Program-made: the position numbers and the translations under genes | Notes under the pieces: generated by a model | What the model saw: the letters and a program-made list of their open reading frames with translations, nothing else | The model's database searches: none | Told to the model about the DNA's origin: nothing | Shown here: positions 1 through 8,020 of the stretch, piece after piece | Position numbering within the stretch: position 1 is the stretch's first letter | Layout of the letters: every line of letters starts with the position of its first letter | DNA from: Betaproteobacteria bacterium | Lineage (GTDB): Bacteria; Pseudomonadota; Gammaproteobacteria; Burkholderiales; SG8-39 | Assembly (NCBI GenBank): GCA_019237595.1 | Contig: JAFAGU010000314.1 | Span: 1-25,109 of the forward strand | DNA: 25,109 bases | Direction: 5' to 3'

Positions 1-211
1 CGATCCGGCCGAGCCAGTCGTCCCCGCTTCCCATCACGAGCGAATCTTGGGCGCGGACGCGAGCGCCGGGAGGAAGCTGGGTCTGCCCGAGAAGCGGCGC
101 GGTCTGCGGAGGAGCGCCCGGATCGGGTGCTGGGGCAGCGCAAGCGCAGAGAAAGGCTACGAGGCCCACCATGGCCGCGCGCATCCACACGACGCCCCCT
201 TGCCGATGCAT
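1..211 (-). CDS. N-terminus of an exported lipoprotein, cut by window edge
   Basis: Reading the minus strand down from position 211 gives an open frame of 70 residues with no stop before the window edge, so this is the 5' part of a longer gene. It has a short N-terminal region, a hydrophobic stretch (MVGLVAFLCAC) and a lipobox LCAC with the modifiable Cys at residue 24. A Pro/Ala-rich linker and the mature-region start DSLVMGSGDDWLGRI follow. It is therefore predicted to be an outer- or inner-membrane lipoprotein of unknown function; I do not recognise the family. ATG 211 has an AAGGGGG ribosome-binding sequence and lies 13 nt after the tilS stop, so it is probably co-transcribed with tilS. 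A second ATG at 184 has a duplicated copy of the same ribosome-binding sequence and would give a shorter, more typical signal peptide. Start choice is uncertain; the lipoprotein call itself is fairly secure. Confidence 0.7.
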   Translation of the reverse strand, partial: MHRQGGVVWMRAAMVGLVAFLCACAAPAPDPGAPPQTAPLLGQTQLPPGARVRAQDSLVMGSGDDWLGRI

Positions 212-225
212 GACGACGCCCCCTT
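189..225 (-). repeat. 13-nt direct repeat duplicating a ribosome-binding sequence
   Basis: On the minus strand AAGGGGGCGTCGT occurs twice, at 225-213 and 201-189, with a 24-nt period. The first copy precedes ATG 211 and the second precedes ATG 184, both in the same lipoprotein frame. This looks like a small tandem duplication that carried the purine-rich Shine-Dalgarno element with it. The 24-nt period keeps the reading frame. Confidence 0.65.
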
Positions 226-1392
226 TATTCTTCTCCGCGAAGGTTAGCACGCAGCGCGGCCGATGGCTCCAGGCCCCGCTCGCCGCGACGCGCGCGGTAT
301 CGGGCGTCCACGCCGATGCCAGGCACCCAGACGAGATCGTCATCGCAGAAAAGCAGCGGCAGGCGGTCGCGCTCCCAGGGCGGGACGCCGGCCTCCTGGA
401 AAAGGTTCTTCAGCGTGCGGCGCGGACGACGAGGATCCGGCTGGAGGCGCTCGCCGCCTTTGCGCGGCCGCAGCGCCCAGCGCCTCTGCAGGAGCAGCTC
501 GGCGCGAATGCCGCTGCCTGTAACGGGATGGAATTCGAGCGTGAAGGACGACGGCGATGCGTCGGGCTCGAGGGTAATGGTGCCGCGATAGGCGCGCAGC
601 GCTGCGCCATCGTGGCGGATGGTCGCGCGCGGGCTGCCCGAGGCCAGCTGGCGAAGCATTTCGGCGAGCTTCGATTCGCTCGGCGCGCGGAGCTTTCGCT
701 CTCCCAGCGCCGAGCGAAGGCGCTCTTCCAGCCCCGCCTCGCGCTTCGCGAAATGCCTCGCCGCACGCGCGACCGACTCCTTCCAGCGGGGGAACCTCCG
801 CTCGAGGAGCGGCCCGACGTTGCGGCGGATGAAATTCCGCGTGAGCGCTTCGTCGGCATTGCTCTCGTCCTCGATCCACGAGAGCCGCTCGCGCCTCGCG
901 TAGCGAAGGATCGAGGCGCGCGGCGTGCCGAGCAGCGGGCGAAGGAGCGTCCTGCCGTGGAACGCCGCACGCGCCGGCATGCCGCTCGCTCCGCGCAATC
1001 CCGCGCCGCGCAGCAGATTCATGATGACCGTTTCCGCCTGGTCGTCGAGGTTGTGCGCGAGGGCGATGTCGGTGCCGACCGCCCGGAAGATCGCGTAGCG
1101 AGCTCGTCGCGCCGCGGCTTCCGGGCCGTCGCGGCCCTTGGCAACCGCGACCTTCCTCACGACGAGCGGAATCTTCCAGCGCCGGCACAGCCGCCGGCAG
1201 AACGCAGCCCAGCGATCGGCGTTCGGGCTCAGCCCGTGATGCACGTGCACCGCCGAGAGCTCGTATCCGAGCGAGGGCTCGAGCGCCTTCAAGAGGTGGA
1301 GCAGCACAACCGAATCGACCCCGCCCGAGAGCCCGACGACCAGGCGGCCGACCGTTCCGGCCTTGTGCCCGGAAGTGCGCGCCTTGCGGCGC

Positions 1393-2370
<978 letters not shown>

Positions 2371-2399
2371 GGCGCGGCGATTCTAGCCGATCGCGTGGT

Positions 2400-3017
2400 T
2401 CAGTACTCGACGGGCACGGGATCGAGCGATCGCCACAGGTACCACGTTGCGACAGACCGCCACGGGCGCCAGGTCTCCCCGACCCTCCTCATGGTACGCA
2501 GCGAGACCTTGCGCCCTTTGTAATACGCGAGGCGGATGCCCTTCTGCAGGCCGAGGTCGTCGAGGGGAAAGACGTCGGGCCGCAGCAGGTTGAACATCAG
2601 GAACATCTCCGCCGTCCACCGCCCGATGCCGCGCACCTCCACGAGCTCGGCGATGATCGCCTCGTCCTCCATGTCGGGCCAGCGGTGAAGGTGGATGCGG
2701 CCGTCGGCGAAGTGCTGCGCGAGGTCGGCGATGTACTCGACCTTCCGGTCGGACAGGCCGCAGGCGCGCAGGTCGCTCCTTTTTTTCCTCAGGATCGACT
2801 GCGGATCGATGCTGGTGCAGCAAGCGACCAGGCGGTCCCAGACGCTCTGCGCGGCCTTCACGGAGATCTGCTGGCCGCAAATCGCGCGAGCGAGCGTGAA
2901 GAAGGGCTCGCCGCGCTGCATGAGGTACACCTTGGGGTGGGCGCGGATGATCTCGCGCATGACCGGGTCGCGCTTCGAGAGCGCGCGCTTCGCGCGGTCC
3001 CAGTAGTCAGGCTTCAT
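2400..3017 (-). CDS. AlkA-type DNA-3-methyladenine glycosylase (HhH-GPD)
   Basis: The protein is a base-excision-repair glycosylase expected to remove alkylated purines such as 3-methyladenine from DNA. The 205-residue product has the HhH-GPD fold signatures: FFTLARAICGQQIS near 39-52, the helix-hairpin-helix VRGIGRWTAEMF at 128-139, and RPDVFPLDDLGL at 146-157, where Asp153/154 is the expected catalytic acid. It lacks the N-terminal domain of E. coli AlkA and is of the short type found next to accA in many betaproteobacteria. The ATG at 3017 overlaps the stop of the upstream DUF6352-like gene by 11 nt, so the two are translationally coupled; accA follows after 29 nt. The exact lesion range cannot be told from sequence. 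Confidence 0.9.
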   Translation of the reverse strand: MKPDYWDRAKRALSKRDPVMREIIRAHPKVYLMQRGEPFFTLARAICGQQISVKAAQSVWDRLVACCTSIDPQSILRKKRSDLRACGLSDRKVEYIADLAQHFADGRIHLHRWPDMEDEAIIAELVEVRGIGRWTAEMFLMFNLLRPDVFPLDDLGLQKGIRLAYYKGRKVSLRTMRRVGETWRPWRSVATWYLWRSLDPVPVEY

Positions 3018-4014
3018 GGAGCGGCAAGTTGAGGAGGAGGTTCTGCGGCTTCATCCTCACCACGCCCTCTTCCGTTGCCGAGAGCGCGAGGTACACCGTG
3101 CGGCCGGAGACGTCGCTGCGCATTGCCGCAGGTTCGCGGAAGCGCAGGGCGAAGAGCGCCACGACTTGCTGCATGCGGCCTGGATCCACCTCGCCTCGCG
3201 ACCAGAGATCGTTCAGGATCGCGGTCGAGTCGGCATCGAGGCCGATGTGCCAGGCCCAGGGTTGCTCGTCGATCTGCCGCAGCGGCTTCACTTCGACCTC
3301 GATCGATAGAAAATGCCTCACCCACGCCTCGACGACCCTCGAGAACGCGTCGAGCACCGGCCGGCCGTAGGTGAAGCTCACGACCGTGTCGTAGCGCGAC
3401 TCGCGCTCCCAGTAGAGCTGCGCGTTGGCGCGGTCGAGCACGTCGAGGTCCGCCTTGCCGAGGTCGCCCTGCGCCTCGACGATCAGCCGGCCGATGCTGC
3501 CGTAGCGGTTGCCCGAGGCGTGGCGCTCGACCGTCTCGGCATCGGCGAGCATCACGTGGCCGCGCTGGAGCGTCGCCTTCTGCTCCCGGAAGAAGAGCTC
3601 CGCCGCGCGCAGGCGCAGCGGGTCCTCGCAGCCGTCGAGCACGTTGCGAAGGATGACGTGCACGAGCTGCCCGATGAAGAGTGGCGGGACCTCGACCGCA
3701 CCTTTGAAGAGGCTACGGTAGGCGCCTTCGATCGTCCCGATTTCGAGGAGCCGGTCGCGGAACCCGAGGACCGTCCTGTAGTTGTGCCTGGCGTCTTCGT
3801 CTTTCAGCTTTTCGATCTCGCTTTCGGCGATCGGGCGCCGCGGAGAGTCCATGAGCGAGGAATGAAGCGCGACTTCGTCGTCGCAGGATTCCTCCACCGG
3901 ATGGACCTCGGGACGAAGGTAGTAAGCGCGCAGGAAATCGTCCGTGACGCGAAGCCGGCCGGCCGCGTCCCGCTCGAGGAGATGAAAACCGCTATTCCGC
4001 CAGAAGTCCGGCAA
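3007..4014 (-). CDS. Conserved protein of unknown function (DUF6352-like)
   Basis: The 335-residue product begins MPDFWRNSGFHLLERD and resembles, from memory, a proteobacterial family listed as DUF6352. No enzymatic motif, signal peptide or membrane segment is visible. It is a soluble protein with recognisable blocks LRAYYLRPEVHPVEES (29-44), YRTVLGFRDRLLEIGTIEGAYRSLF and a C-terminal segment ending RMKPQNLLLNLPLHEA. The start codon is TTG at 4014. The HNH gene's TGA lies one codon upstream in the same frame, so no earlier start is possible, and the N-terminus fits the family. The gene has 3 nt of spacing to the HNH gene and overlaps the alkA-like gene by 11 nt. Its place between two DNA-processing genes suggests, without proving, a genome-maintenance role. 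Confidence 0.8.
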   Translation of the reverse strand: MPDFWRNSGFHLLERDAAGRLRVTDDFLRAYYLRPEVHPVEESCDDEVALHSSLMDSPRRPIAESEIEKLKDEDARHNYRTVLGFRDRLLEIGTIEGAYRSLFKGAVEVPPLFIGQLVHVILRNVLDGCEDPLRLRAAELFFREQKATLQRGHVMLADAETVERHASGNRYGSIGRLIVEAQGDLGKADLDVLDRANAQLYWERESRYDTVVSFTYGRPVLDAFSRVVEAWVRHFLSIEVEVKPLRQIDEQPWAWHIGLDADSTAILNDLWSRGEVDPGRMQQVVALFALRFREPAAMRSDVSGRTVYLALSATEEGVVRMKPQNLLLNLPLHEA

Positions 4015-4017
4015 GAA

Positions 4018-4596
4018 TCAGGCAGGGCTCAGCACGAGCCGCGAATGCGAGGCGACGTGCTGCTTGAGGAACTCCATCTGGTCGACGAGGATGCGGCGGT
4101 TCGTCAGGATGAGGTACTCGGCCTTGTTCGGGACGTACGGCGCGTAGAGGAGCTCCATTCCGGATTCCTCGGGGAGGCGGTTGCGCTTGCGTCCGTTGCA
4201 CGCGCGGCACGCGGCCACGACGTTCATCCAGGTATCCCGGCCGCCGCGCGAGAGCGGCTTGATGTGGTCGCGCGTCAGGCGGAAATAGCTGAACTCGCCG
4301 CCGCAGTAGGCGCAGATGTGCCGGTCGCGCCGGAAGAGCTCGCGGTTGTTGAGCGGCGGTACCTGGTTGAATCCCTTGGAGGCTAGCGCCTTGCCCTTGA
4401 TGGCGATGATGGAGTGCGCGGTGATCGAGGAGCGCTCGCCCGTGATGCGCGAAATTCCGCCGTAGTAAGTGAACGTGTGCTCGCCCAGCGTCCAGGCGAC
4501 CAGGTTCTTCGCGTAGTAGAAGCACGCCTGCTGCCAGCTGATCCAGCGGTGCGGAACGCCGTGCGCGTCGAGCGAAAGGATGAGCGGACTATCCAT
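4018..4596 (-). CDS. HNH endonuclease domain protein
   Basis: The 192-residue protein has a complete zinc-bound HNH nuclease domain. Visible parts are CAYCGG (Cys95, Cys98), RDHIKPLSRGG with Asp110-His111, Asn125 in the middle, and CRACNGRKRNR (Cys130, Cys133, Asn134). The first 80 residues (LSLDAHGVPHRWISWQQA and AWTLGE) form the N-terminal part seen in a widespread McrA-like family in betaproteobacteria. The C-terminus contains an LTNRRILVDQMEFLKQH helix. It probably cleaves or nicks DNA; the target and role are not known. ATG 4596 matches the family N-terminus but has no Shine-Dalgarno, since the region just before it is a palindrome that also holds the probable -10 box. It is the first gene of the operon leading to accA and tilS. 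No methylase is nearby, so it is not an obvious restriction system. Confidence 0.88.
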   Translation of the reverse strand: MDSPLILSLDAHGVPHRWISWQQACFYYAKNLVAWTLGEHTFTYYGGISRITGERSSITAHSIIAIKGKALASKGFNQVPPLNNRELFRRDRHICAYCGGEFSYFRLTRDHIKPLSRGGRDTWMNVVAACRACNGRKRNRLPEESGMELLYAPYVPNKAEYLILTNRRILVDQMEFLKQHVASHSRLVLSPA

Positions 4597-4600
4597 GGCA

Positions 4601-4621
4601 AGAATCGTGCTTCGCGATTCT
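4601..4621. promoter_or_regulatory. Palindrome over the -10/start region, possible operator
   Basis: Arms AGAATCG (4601-4607) and CGATTCT (4615-4621) are perfect inverted repeats around a 7-nt centre. It overlaps the predicted -10 of the HNH operon and ends 4 nt before the start codon. There is no T-run on either strand, so it is not an intrinsic terminator. It could be a repressor site, or an RNA hairpin that hides the translation start. Confidence 0.4.
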
Positions 4622-4645
4622 GCCTATGCCGCCGACGCTTGGCAA
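4617..4645 (-). promoter_or_regulatory. Sigma70-like promoter of the HNH-alkA-accA-tilS operon
   Basis: On the minus strand TTGCCA (4645-4640; 5 of 6 consensus) and CAGAAT (4622-4617; 4 of 6) are separated by exactly 17 nt. Predicted transcription start is near 4610, giving a leader of about 14 nt before ATG 4596. The match was made by eye only. Confidence 0.5.
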
Positions 4646-4680
4646 TCCCCGCAAAAAACAAGGGAATGCGTCGCGAACTT

Positions 4681-4971
4681 CTATTTTTTGTCGACGGCCT
4701 GCTTGAAGCCCTGCCCGGCGGCGAACGCGGGGAGCGTCTTCGCCGTGATCTTGATCTCCTTGCCGGTCATGGGGCTGCGGCCGGCGCGCGCCTTGCGCTT
4801 GCGGGGGAGAAAGGTGCCGAAGCCCACCACGGTCACGCGCTTGCCCTTGGCGACGCTCTCCACGATCGCGTCGAAGAGCGCATTGACCGCTTCGCCGGCG
4901 GCGGCCTTGCTGACGTTCCCGGCTTTCGCCGCGACCTCGACGAGGTCCGACTTCGTGACCACCGATGGCAT
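4681..4971 (-). CDS. hup: HU-family DNA-binding protein
   Basis: HU-family proteins are small dimeric nucleoid proteins that bend DNA and aid replication, recombination and transcription. The 96-residue product shows the family layout. An N-terminal helical dimerisation part starts TKSDLVEVAAKAG, then comes VTVVGFGTFLPRKRKARAGRSP (48-68) leading into the DNA-binding beta arm, then TGKEIKITAKTLPAFAAGQGFKQAV. Length and core fit HU, with a 5-residue N-terminal extension; IHF is less likely, although subtype by eye is not certain. GGGGAGA stands 6 nt before ATG 4971, a good ribosome-binding site. It has its own promoter upstream. The downstream HNH gene begins 84 nt later with a separate promoter, and no clear terminator lies between them. 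Confidence 0.93.
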   Translation of the reverse strand: MPSVVTKSDLVEVAAKAGNVSKAAAGEAVNALFDAIVESVAKGKRVTVVGFGTFLPRKRKARAGRSPMTGKEIKITAKTLPAFAAGQGFKQAVDKK

Positions 4972-4997
4972 TGCCGTTCTCCCCGAAGCGAGCGCGC

Positions 4998-5026
4998 ATC
5001 GTAGCGAATCCGAAATCGAAATTCAA
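4998..5026 (-). promoter_or_regulatory. Sigma70-like promoter of the HU gene
   Basis: Minus strand TTGAAT (5026-5021) and TACGAT (5003-4998) are separated by 17 nt. Transcription would start near 4990, about 20 nt before the HU ATG at 4971, leaving room for the GGGGAGA ribosome-binding site. Each box matches consensus at 4 of 6 positions. Confidence 0.5.
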
Positions 5027-5071
5027 CGAGCGCGCGTGAACTTCGCCGCTGCGCATCGCGCGCATTGACAA

Positions 5072-5101
5072 ACCTTCGACAAGGTCGCGTGCTGCTACAC
5101 T
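5072..5101 (+). promoter_or_regulatory. Probable dctP promoter: extended -10 and a small palindrome
   Basis: TGCTACACT (5093-5101) is an extended -10 of the TGn-TAnnnT type placed 23 nt before the dctP start. The best -35 is TCGACA (5076-5081), 14 nt upstream, which is short; an ideal TTGACA at 5065-5070 is 25 nt away, too far. ACCTT-CGAC-AAGGT (5072-5085) is a perfect inverted repeat over the -35 area and may be a regulator site. Confidence 0.4.
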
Positions 5102-5124
5102 AGCCGCTCCTTGAGGAGGGGACC

Positions 5125-6150
5125 ATGAACAGCATTCGCCAAGCGGCCGCCGCTTCGCTCGCGCTCGCCGGCCTCGCGCTCGCTTGCAGCGCGCAAGGCC
5201 AGGTCACGCTCACTTATTCGTCCTGGGTTCCGCCGACGCACCACCTCACGATCTGGCAGCGCAACTGGACGGCCGAGGTGGAGAAAGCCACGAGCGGTCG
5301 CGTGAAGTTCCAGGAGCTGCCGAAGGCGCCCGCTGCGGCGCCGGGGACGTTCGATGCGGTTCGCGACGGCCTCGTCGACTTGTCGTACGTCACCGCGAGC
5401 TATACGCCCGCGCGGCACATCCTCCCGCTGATGGCGGAGCTGCCCGGGGCGGGCGCGACCGCCGAGATCAACTCGGTGGCTTATTCGCGCATCCACTGGA
5501 AGCATTTCCAGAAGGCGGGAGAGTACAAGGGCGTCCACTTGATGGCCGTATGGACGCACGGCCCCGGCCAGATGTTCACCAAGAAGCCGATCAAGGGCAT
5601 GGCGGACTTCCAGAACCTGAAGATCCGCACCGGCGGCGGTATCGCCGAGGCAGTCGCCAACGCGCTCGGCGCCTCCGCCTTCGTGAAGCCCGCGCCGGAG
5701 TCCTACGAGCTGCTGAGCTCCGGGGTCGCCGACGGGGTGTTCTTCCCCTTCGAGTCCATCGGCTCGTTCAAGCTCGACAAGCTGATCCAGCAGGCGACGC
5801 TCTTTCCCGGCGGCCTGTACAGCTCGGCCTTCGGATTCTTCATGAACGAGGACAAGTGGGCGAAGATTCCCAGGCAGGACCAGGCGATCATCGACAAGTT
5901 CTCCTACGAATATGCGGCGCGCTCGAACGGGCAATCGTGGGACCGCGCGGACCAGGTCGGGCTTGCGGCGCTCAAGGCCGCCAACGCCTCCATCATGGAG
6001 GCCTCTGCGGAGATGGTCGCGGAGGCGAAGAAGCGCAACGGGCCCATCATCGAGGACTGGATCAAGAAGGCGAGCGCGCGGGGCGTGGACGCGCGGGCGG
6101 CGCTGAACGAGTTCCACGAGGAGCTGAGGAAGGTGGCCGCCGGAAAGTAG
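5125..6150 (+). CDS. dctP: TRAP transporter substrate-binding protein, DctP family
   Basis: This is the periplasmic solute receptor of a TRAP transporter, a sodium- or proton-driven importer of carboxylates and related acids. The 341-residue product has a signal peptide ending near SAQG (residue 25). The mature protein starts QVTLTYSSWVPPTHH, the usual DctP opening. LKIRTGGG contains Arg168, at the place of the conserved Arg that pairs with the substrate carboxylate. ESYELLSSGVADGVFFPFESI follows, then a long C-terminal helix. Mature length fits the family. GAGGAGGGG lies just before ATG 5125. The membrane partners dctQ and dctM follow, separated by an intercistronic terminator. The substrate cannot be deduced directly; the catabolic genes around it suggest a sugar acid or hydroxyacid. 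Confidence 0.95.
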   Translation: MNSIRQAAAASLALAGLALACSAQGQVTLTYSSWVPPTHHLTIWQRNWTAEVEKATSGRVKFQELPKAPAAAPGTFDAVRDGLVDLSYVTASYTPARHILPLMAELPGAGATAEINSVAYSRIHWKHFQKAGEYKGVHLMAVWTHGPGQMFTKKPIKGMADFQNLKIRTGGGIAEAVANALGASAFVKPAPESYELLSSGVADGVFFPFESIGSFKLDKLIQQATLFPGGLYSSAFGFFMNEDKWAKIPRQDQAIIDKFSYEYAARSNGQSWDRADQVGLAALKAANASIMEASAEMVAEAKKRNGPIIEDWIKKASARGVDARAALNEFHEELRKVAAGK

Positions 6151-6174
6151 CGCCGGCGCCATTTCCAATAATGT

Positions 6175-6199
6175 AGGCGCGGCGACCCCGCGCCTTTTT
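6175..6199 (+). terminator. Intercistronic intrinsic terminator between dctP and dctQ
   Basis: GGCGCGG (6176-6182) pairs with CCGCGCC (6188-6194) around a 5-nt loop, with an extra A-T at the base, and five T residues follow at 6195-6199. It lies 25 nt after the dctP stop and ends 5 nt before the dctQ start. Partial termination here would keep binding-protein mRNA in excess over the membrane subunits. Confidence 0.75.
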
Positions 6200-6204
6200 C
6201 ATTC

Positions 6205-6705
6205 GTGAACCGCCGCGAATCCAAATGGGAGCGAGGCGCCGACGCGGTGCTCGGCATCGCCGCTTCGGCCCTCCTCTTCTGCATGATGGTCCTGACGTTC
6301 TTCGACGTCGTGGGCCGCTACGTGCTCAACCGCCCCATTCGCGGCGCATTCGAGCTCACCGAGCTCGGCCTGCTCGTGCTCATCTTCGCGGGACTGCCGC
6401 TCGTCTCGCATGCCGACGAGCACGTGACGATGGATTTCATCGACAAGCTGCTCCGCGCCGGCGCATTGCGGATGCTCGAGCGCGCGGTCAATGCCACGTG
6501 CGCGGCGATCATGCTCTTCCTTGCCTGGCAGATCTGGCTGAAGGCGGGGAAGGTCGCGGCCTATGGCGACACCACGGACGTTCTGCGCGTGGCGATCGCG
6601 CCGTTCGTCTACTTCATGGCCGTCATGGTCGCCCTGAGCGCGCTCGTGCACCTCTTCCGCGCCTTCGTTCCGGCGCAAAGGAAGGGGACTTCTTTGAACG
6701 CCTGA
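6205..6705 (+). CDS. dctQ: TRAP transporter small permease, DctQ family
   Basis: DctQ is the small inner-membrane subunit that pairs with DctM in TRAP importers. The 166-residue protein has four predicted membrane helices: roughly residues 14-36 (VLGIAASALLFCMMVLTFF), 48-66 (FELTELGLLVLIFAGLPLV), 92-110 (NATCAAIMLFLAWQIWL) and 131-151. It carries the family segment DVVGRYVLNRPIRGAFELTE and the PLVSHADEHVTMDF motif. The start is GTG at 6205, with no Shine-Dalgarno because the terminator stem and T-run lie directly upstream; translation may depend on readthrough transcripts. dctM begins 13 nt after its stop. Confidence 0.92.
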   Translation: MNRRESKWERGADAVLGIAASALLFCMMVLTFFDVVGRYVLNRPIRGAFELTELGLLVLIFAGLPLVSHADEHVTMDFIDKLLRAGALRMLERAVNATCAAIMLFLAWQIWLKAGKVAAYGDTTDVLRVAIAPFVYFMAVMVALSALVHLFRAFVPAQRKGTSLNA

Positions 6706-6718
6706 TGCCGCGGCGACA

Positions 6719-8020
6719 ATGACCGAAACGCTGCTCGGCCTCGCGGCCATGATGGTGCTCTCGTTCGTGCGTATTCCCATCGCGCTCTCGATGGGCGTCG
6801 TCGGCCTTGTCGGCTACGCGTACATGCGCGACTGGAACTGGGCACCCGCTTTCGCCATGGTGCAGACGCAGGTCTACGAGACCGGCAGGAACTACACGCT
6901 TTCGGTGATCCCGCTCTTCGTCCTCATGGGGACGTTCGTCGCACGGGCGGGCATGGCGGAAGAGCTTTTCCGCGCCGCCTACGCGTTCGTCGGCCATCGC
7001 CGCGGCGGGCTTGCCATGGCGACGGTCGTGGCGGCCGCGGGCTTCGGCGGCCCCTGCGGCTCGTCCATCGCCACCGCGGCGACCATGGCGAAGGTCGCCT
7101 ATCCGTCGATGAAGAAGTTCGGCTACGCCGACTACCTCTCCACCGGCTCGATCGCCGCCGGCGGCACGCTCGGGATTCTCATCCCGCCGTCGACCATGAT
7201 GGTGATCTACGGCATCATCACGCAGACCAACATCGCGCTCCTGTTCGCCGCCGGCATGATCCCCGGCGTCTTGGCGACGATCCTTCTCTGCGTCGCCGTC
7301 CAGTACGTCGTATGGCGCGACCCCGCCGCCGGCCCTCCGGGCGAGCGCACTCCGTGGCCCGAGCGCTGGAAGGCCCTTCGAGGCGTCGCCGCGATCACGG
7401 CGCTCTTCGTCTTCTCGATCGGCGGCATCTTCGTCGGGCTCTTCACGGCGACCGAAGGGGCGGGCGTGGGTGCGTTCGTCTCCATGGCGTTCGCGCTGTG
7501 GCGGCGCTCGCTCACATGGCGAACGCTCTACGAGGCGCTGGTCGAGAGCGCGCGCACCACCTCGATGCTCTTCCTGATCCTGATCGGCGCCCTGATGTTC
7601 GGGGAATTCGTGAATCTCACCACGATGCCCGGAGACCTCCGGGATTTCGTGGGCCGCTTTTCCGCCCACCCTGCCCTGGTCGTTGCGGCCATCATGACGA
7701 TCTACGTCATCCTCGGCACCGCGATGGAGGAGCTTTCGATGATCCTCCTCACGCTTCCCGTGTTCTTTCCGATCATCGTGCACCTCGGACTCGACCCGGT
7801 CTGGTTCGGCATCCTCATCGTCTGCGTGGTGGAGATCGGCCTGATCAGCCCGCCGGTCGGCATGAATCTCTTCGTGCTCTCGTCCCTCATTCCCCAGGTG
7901 CGCACCGCCACAGTGTTCCGGGGCGTGATGCCGTTCGTTGCGATCGATTGCGTGCGCCTCGCCATCCTGATTGCCTTTCCGGTCCTCTCGACATGGCTGC
8001 CGAACCTCATCGCCAAATGA
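6719..8020 (+). CDS. dctM: TRAP transporter large permease, DctM family
   Basis: DctM is the large inner-membrane subunit that moves substrate with sodium or proton coupling, taking it from the loaded DctP. The 433-residue product is hydrophobic throughout with about 12 helices. It has the family hallmarks SVIPLFVLMGTFVARAG, the glycine-rich AAGFGGPCGSSIATAATMAK (about 101-120), IAAGGTLGILIPPSTMMVIYG (about 142-162) and a repeat-like C-terminal counterpart EIGLISPPVGMNLFVL. Length fits. It starts 13 nt after dctQ, and its TGA overlaps the ATG of the aldolase-like gene (ATGA, 8017-8020), tying transporter and enzyme together in translation. Confidence 0.96.
   Translation: MTETLLGLAAMMVLSFVRIPIALSMGVVGLVGYAYMRDWNWAPAFAMVQTQVYETGRNYTLSVIPLFVLMGTFVARAGMAEELFRAAYAFVGHRRGGLAMATVVAAAGFGGPCGSSIATAATMAKVAYPSMKKFGYADYLSTGSIAAGGTLGILIPPSTMMVIYGIITQTNIALLFAAGMIPGVLATILLCVAVQYVVWRDPAAGPPGERTPWPERWKALRGVAAITALFVFSIGGIFVGLFTATEGAGVGAFVSMAFALWRRSLTWRTLYEALVESARTTSMLFLILIGALMFGEFVNLTTMPGDLRDFVGRFSAHPALVVAAIMTIYVILGTAMEELSMILLTLPVFFPIIVHLGLDPVWFGILIVCVVEIGLISPPVGMNLFVLSSLIPQVRTATVFRGVMPFVAIDCVRLAILIAFPVLSTWLPNLIAK

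Noticed and set aside
3313..4386. Plus-strand open frame of 357 codons across two minus-strand genes
   Set aside because: It crosses the HNH/DUF6352-like junction and shows no family features; it is a shadow frame.
4018..4596. HNH gene as part of a restriction-modification or mobile system
   Set aside because: No methyltransferase, integrase, transposase or base-composition shift nearby; it is embedded in a housekeeping operon.
5065..5101. TTGACA paired with TACACT as a classical promoter before dctP
   Set aside because: The spacer is 25 nt, too long for sigma70; only the extended -10 is kept as a candidate.
7312..8016. Upstream extension of the aldolase frame within dctM
   Set aside because: The extension overlaps all of the dctM 3' half and is Arg/Pro-rich; the ATGA junction at 8017 gives the expected family length.
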